From NCBI GenBank assembly GCA_964625525.1, contig CAZVEE010000114.1, positions 1 to 8,950 on the forward strand: a stretch of 8,950 nt of DNA, written 5' to 3'. Both the position numbers and the translations under genes were made by a program. How positions within the stretch are numbered: position 1 is the first letter of the stretch; every line of letters starts with the position of its first letter. The notes below the pieces were generated by a model, which made no database searches, was not told the DNA's origin, and saw nothing but the letters and a program-made list of their open reading frames with translations. Positions 7,215-8,950 of the stretch are shown here, piece after piece. Source of the DNA: CAZVEE01 sp964625525. GTDB lineage: Bacteria > Pseudomonadota > Alphaproteobacteria > JAJFIK01.

Positions 7215-7586
7215 TCAGTGGCCGTGATCGGCCAGGGCATCTGCCTTGGTGCGATGCAGGGTGCCCGGCGCCTCTTCCGCAGGCGCGTAGATGGTGAACA
7301 GCTTCAGCGGCTCCGTGCCCTTATTGATGAAGTTGTGCATCACGCCAGCGGGCACAACGACCAGATGACCCGCCGCGACCTGGCTCGTCTCGCCGCCGAT
7401 AATGGCCTCGGCCGTGCCCTGGGTGAAGACCAGGATCTGGTCCACATGGTGGGATTCTTCGCCGATGTCATCGCCCGGCTCCACATGCATCAGCACCAGC
7501 TGGCTGTGCTGGGCCGTGTGAATTTCCCGGCGGAAATCCGTGTTCTGGTCCACCAGATCCATAATGTTCAAGTTGAAGGTCGACAT
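7215..7586 (-). CDS. Small single-domain cupin protein
   Basis: Encodes 123 residues from ATG at 7586, preceded by AGGAGAGG (7597-7590). An in-frame TGA shortly upstream excludes a longer start. The protein is essentially one cupin beta-barrel. Motif 1 is G38-x5-E44-x-H46-x3-Q50-x6-G57 and motif 2 is G73-x5-P79-x-G81-x2-H84-x3-N88, a complete match for the second. The expected metal ligands are therefore E44, H46, Q50 and H84 rather than the classical His-His-Glu-His. This GxxIGEExHxxxDQ form occurs in small stand-alone cupins often annotated as mannose-6-phosphate isomerase-like; most have no proven reaction. It follows the 2OG-oxygenase gene on the same strand after 115 bp and may share its transcript. 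No signal peptide is seen. Function is unknown beyond likely metal or small-ligand binding. Confidence 0.88.
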   Translation of the reverse strand: MSTFNLNIMDLVDQNTDFRREIHTAQHSQLVLMHVEPGDDIGEESHHVDQILVFTQGTAEAIIGGETSQVAAGHLVVVPAGVMHNFINKGTEPLKLFTIYAPAEEAPGTLHRTKADALADHGH

Positions 7587-7589
7587 GGG

Positions 7590-7597
7590 CCTCTCCT
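7590..7597 (-). promoter_or_regulatory. Ribosome binding site of the cupin gene
   Basis: On the minus strand AGGAGAGG precedes ATG 7586, with six bases between AGGAG and the start. The rest of the 115-bp gap (7587-7701) is GC-rich; I see no convincing promoter or terminator in it. Confidence 0.7.
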
Positions 7598-7701
7598 CTT
7601 CTCAGCGCCGCAAGGGCCCCCACCGGCGCCAGGCCGATGGAGATGCCTGTGCCATACCGCGCCGCGCCGCTCATGGCGAGAGGGTGGATTGGCGCGGGCA
7701 G

Positions 7702-8802
7702 TCAGGTGTCCGCGCCGTGTTTGCCGCCGGAGCCTGCGTCCAGATAGCGCAAGTTGTCATCGCGGATCTTGGCGGCGGCGTCATCATAGAGAAAGGGCAG
7801 GGTGGCGTAGCGTGTCCCGCGCGTCACCGGCCGGGCTTCGTGCAGCAGCGAGCAGCTGAACACCACGGCACCGCCCGTGGGCGCCTTATAAGTCTGGGGC
7901 CCGAATTCCGGGAAGCACAAGGTGCCACCATCGTAATCTTCCGCGTTCAGATTGATGGTTACTGCGAAGCGACGGTGAGCGGTGCCTTTGGTGGTGTTAT
8001 CCCGATGCGCACGGAAGAAGCCCTGATCCTCTCCGGAATAACGGGCGACAATATAGCGTTCGATCCGAGTGACGTTGAACTGATAGGCTTTCTTGATTTC
8101 CGGTACCAGGCGCGCGGCAATGCTGGCACGTAAGGTTTGGCGCAGGCGCTCATCTTCAATGTGCACATCGGCGCGTCGCTTGAAATCGCGATTGTGCACG
8201 GCGACGGTGATGCCGTCGCGTTCCTGCATGGTGCCTGAGGCTTCGGGCTGTCCGTGTTCGTAGTAATTGATCATTTCACGGCAGAAGTCCGTGCTCAGCA
8301 CGCGCGGCACCAGCAGCACCGGGGCCCATAGGGGCGTGCCCGTATGCTCCAGGGCATCAGGCAAGGCGCGGATCCGTGCGACCAACTCGTCGGCCGCGCT
8401 CAAGGGGCCGCTGGCATAAACCCGCAATTGCGGGTCCAGGATCAGCCAGTGGTGGTGATATGCGCGCGAACCCTCGACCTGAGCTTTGTACAGGGTGCTG
8501 ATGTTTTCGCTGGTGTCCAGGAATACCCGGCGTTCGGGAAAGGCGCGGGTCACCAGCTCCGCGTCCGCCTCACTGTCATGGCGGGCGATCCCGAAGATGA
8601 CATATTGGTCGTCATCGCGCGGCAAATTGGCCTCGGCGATGGTGGTGAGGGCAGCGCGTGCAGCCGGCACGGTGCTGCGGTCGAAAAAGACCATCACGAC
8701 GAAACGGCCGCCGAGGCTGGAAAAGGTGAATTTGGGATTTTTGGGCGTGGGCGCGTGAAACCACGGTGCCTGCGTGCCCCATGCCAGAGCGGTACGCTCC
8801 AT
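7702..8802 (-). CDS. Peroxiredoxin-like fold fused to 2OG-Fe(II) dioxygenase (prolyl 4-hydroxylase-like)
   Basis: Encodes 366 residues from ATG at 8802. Residues 5-150 resemble an AhpC/TSA thioredoxin fold: GTQAPWFHAPTPKNPKF, then the strand GGRFVVMVFFD (31-41), YVIFGIA (67-73) and HWLILDPQLRVY (118-129). The loop where the peroxidatic cysteine should sit reads DRSTVPAA and has none; the only cysteines are C174, C296 and C317, all outside this fold, so peroxidase activity is unlikely. Residues 160-345 are a 2OG-Fe(II) oxygenase double-stranded beta-helix: iron ligands H266 and D268 (HRD) and H321 (LLHEA), with R331 (TRGTRY) placed to bind 2-oxoglutarate and YDGGTLCFPEFG between. The family hydroxylates protein side chains or small molecules using O2; the target is unknown. 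Only a tRNA gene is seen upstream, and the cupin gene follows downstream on the same strand. Confidence 0.9.
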   Translation of the reverse strand: MERTALAWGTQAPWFHAPTPKNPKFTFSSLGGRFVVMVFFDRSTVPAARAALTTIAEANLPRDDDQYVIFGIARHDSEADAELVTRAFPERRVFLDTSENISTLYKAQVEGSRAYHHHWLILDPQLRVYASGPLSAADELVARIRALPDALEHTGTPLWAPVLLVPRVLSTDFCREMINYYEHGQPEASGTMQERDGITVAVHNRDFKRRADVHIEDERLRQTLRASIAARLVPEIKKAYQFNVTRIERYIVARYSGEDQGFFRAHRDNTTKGTAHRRFAVTINLNAEDYDGGTLCFPEFGPQTYKAPTGGAVVFSCSLLHEARPVTRGTRYATLPFLYDDAAAKIRDDNLRYLDAGSGGKHGADT

Positions 8803-8810
8803 TCTGGTGT

Positions 8811-8817
8811 CCTCCTC
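8811..8817 (-). promoter_or_regulatory. Ribosome binding site of the oxygenase gene
   Basis: On the minus strand GAGGAGG lies eight bases before ATG 8802, a near-perfect Shine-Dalgarno sequence that supports this start. Confidence 0.75.
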
Positions 8818-8873
8818 GCGGGAATTCGGGCCTGCGTGGGGGAGGCGCAGACCAACTCATTATTCTGGGCCGT

Positions 8874-8879
8874 AGTATA
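8874..8879 (-). promoter_or_regulatory. Possible -10 element (TATACT) upstream of the oxygenase gene
   Basis: TATACT on the minus strand sits between the tRNA and the oxygenase gene, within TTATACTACG, an AT-rich spot in a GC-rich gap. No good -35 hexamer is found at normal spacing, since the 17 bases before it run back to the tRNA 3' end. It may be a weak or activator-dependent promoter, or the gene may be read through from the tRNA. Confidence 0.3.
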
Positions 8880-8896
8880 ATGCGCTTGAGAAAAAA

Positions 8897-8950
8897 TGGT
8901 GCTGCCGGAGAGATTTGAACTCTCGACCTCTCCCTTACCAAGGGAGTGCT
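8897..8950 (-). tRNA. tRNA-Thr(GGU), 3' part (5' end outside window)
   Basis: Read on the minus strand, the window edge enters just before the anticodon arm: stem CTCCC, loop TTGGTAA, stem GGGAG. The anticodon GGT is at 8939-8937 and reads Thr codons ACC and ACU. The T arm follows (GAGAG, TTCAAAT, CTCTC), then the acceptor strand CGGCAGC, discriminator A and an encoded CCA (8899-8897). Six T residues come straight after CCA (8896-8891) and may help end the transcript. The acceptor 5' strand, D arm and promoter lie beyond the window. Confidence 0.95.

Noticed and set aside
7590..7674. A possible small upstream peptide on the minus strand, starting at 7674 and overlapping the cupin start.
   Set aside because: It has no clear ribosome binding site, runs on into the cupin gene in another frame, and its composition is that of a GC-rich chance frame.
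7188..8133. Plus-strand open frames opposite the cupin and oxygenase genes.
   Set aside because: They show no domain motifs, whereas the minus strand has complete cupin and HxD...H...R motifs with good ribosome binding sites.
8897..8950. tRNA 3' end as an attachment site for an integrated island.
   Set aside because: I found no second copy of the tRNA 3' end in the window and no integrase or other mobility gene.

Overview
The window is GC-rich, gene-dense bacterial DNA with strong G/C preference at third codon positions. The protein families present (RTX/cadherin adhesin, TPR-GT41 glycosyltransferase, TPR plus ATP-grasp-like protein, thioredoxin-fold/2OG-oxygenase fusion) and a CCA-encoding tRNA-Thr(GGU) suggest an alphaproteobacterium, perhaps near the Rhodospirillales. 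This is judgement from family resemblance, not a search.

Layout: positions 1-3773 (+) hold the C-terminal 1256 residues of a very large secreted protein. It has ten cadherin-like repeats (the first cut by the window edge), a CSPG/Cadherin_3-like domain with an EF-hand-like loop, seven RTX nonapeptides and a type I secretion C-terminus. A strong intrinsic terminator follows (3798-3836). Next, still on +, come a 410-residue protein with a TPR-like N-terminus and an ATP-grasp-like C-terminus (3883-5115) and a 671-residue TPR/SPINDLY-type (GT41) glycosyltransferase (5195-7210). The last 1.7 kb is on the minus strand: a small cupin (7586-7215) and, upstream of it, a protein joining a cysteine-depleted peroxiredoxin-like fold to a 2OG-Fe(II) dioxygenase (8802-7702). 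The window ends inside a minus-strand tRNA-Thr(GGU). No stretch over 300 bases lacks a gene.

How the genes may work together: the adhesin would be exported by a type I system not seen here and folded outside the cell by Ca2+. The GT41 enzyme belongs to a family that O-glycosylates Ser/Thr of proteins in the cytoplasm, and the neighbouring adhesin is extremely rich in Ser and Thr. The ATP-grasp-like protein and the 2OG oxygenase are also of types that can modify proteins. A protein-modification locus next to a giant adhesin is therefore a reasonable but unproven reading; the minus-strand pair is convergent with the rest and may be unrelated.

The clearest structural signal is in the adhesin array. 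The cadherin repeats carry a higher-order period of three domains (about 0.91 kb), and some repeat cores are almost or fully identical at the DNA level, which points to recent duplication or gene conversion.
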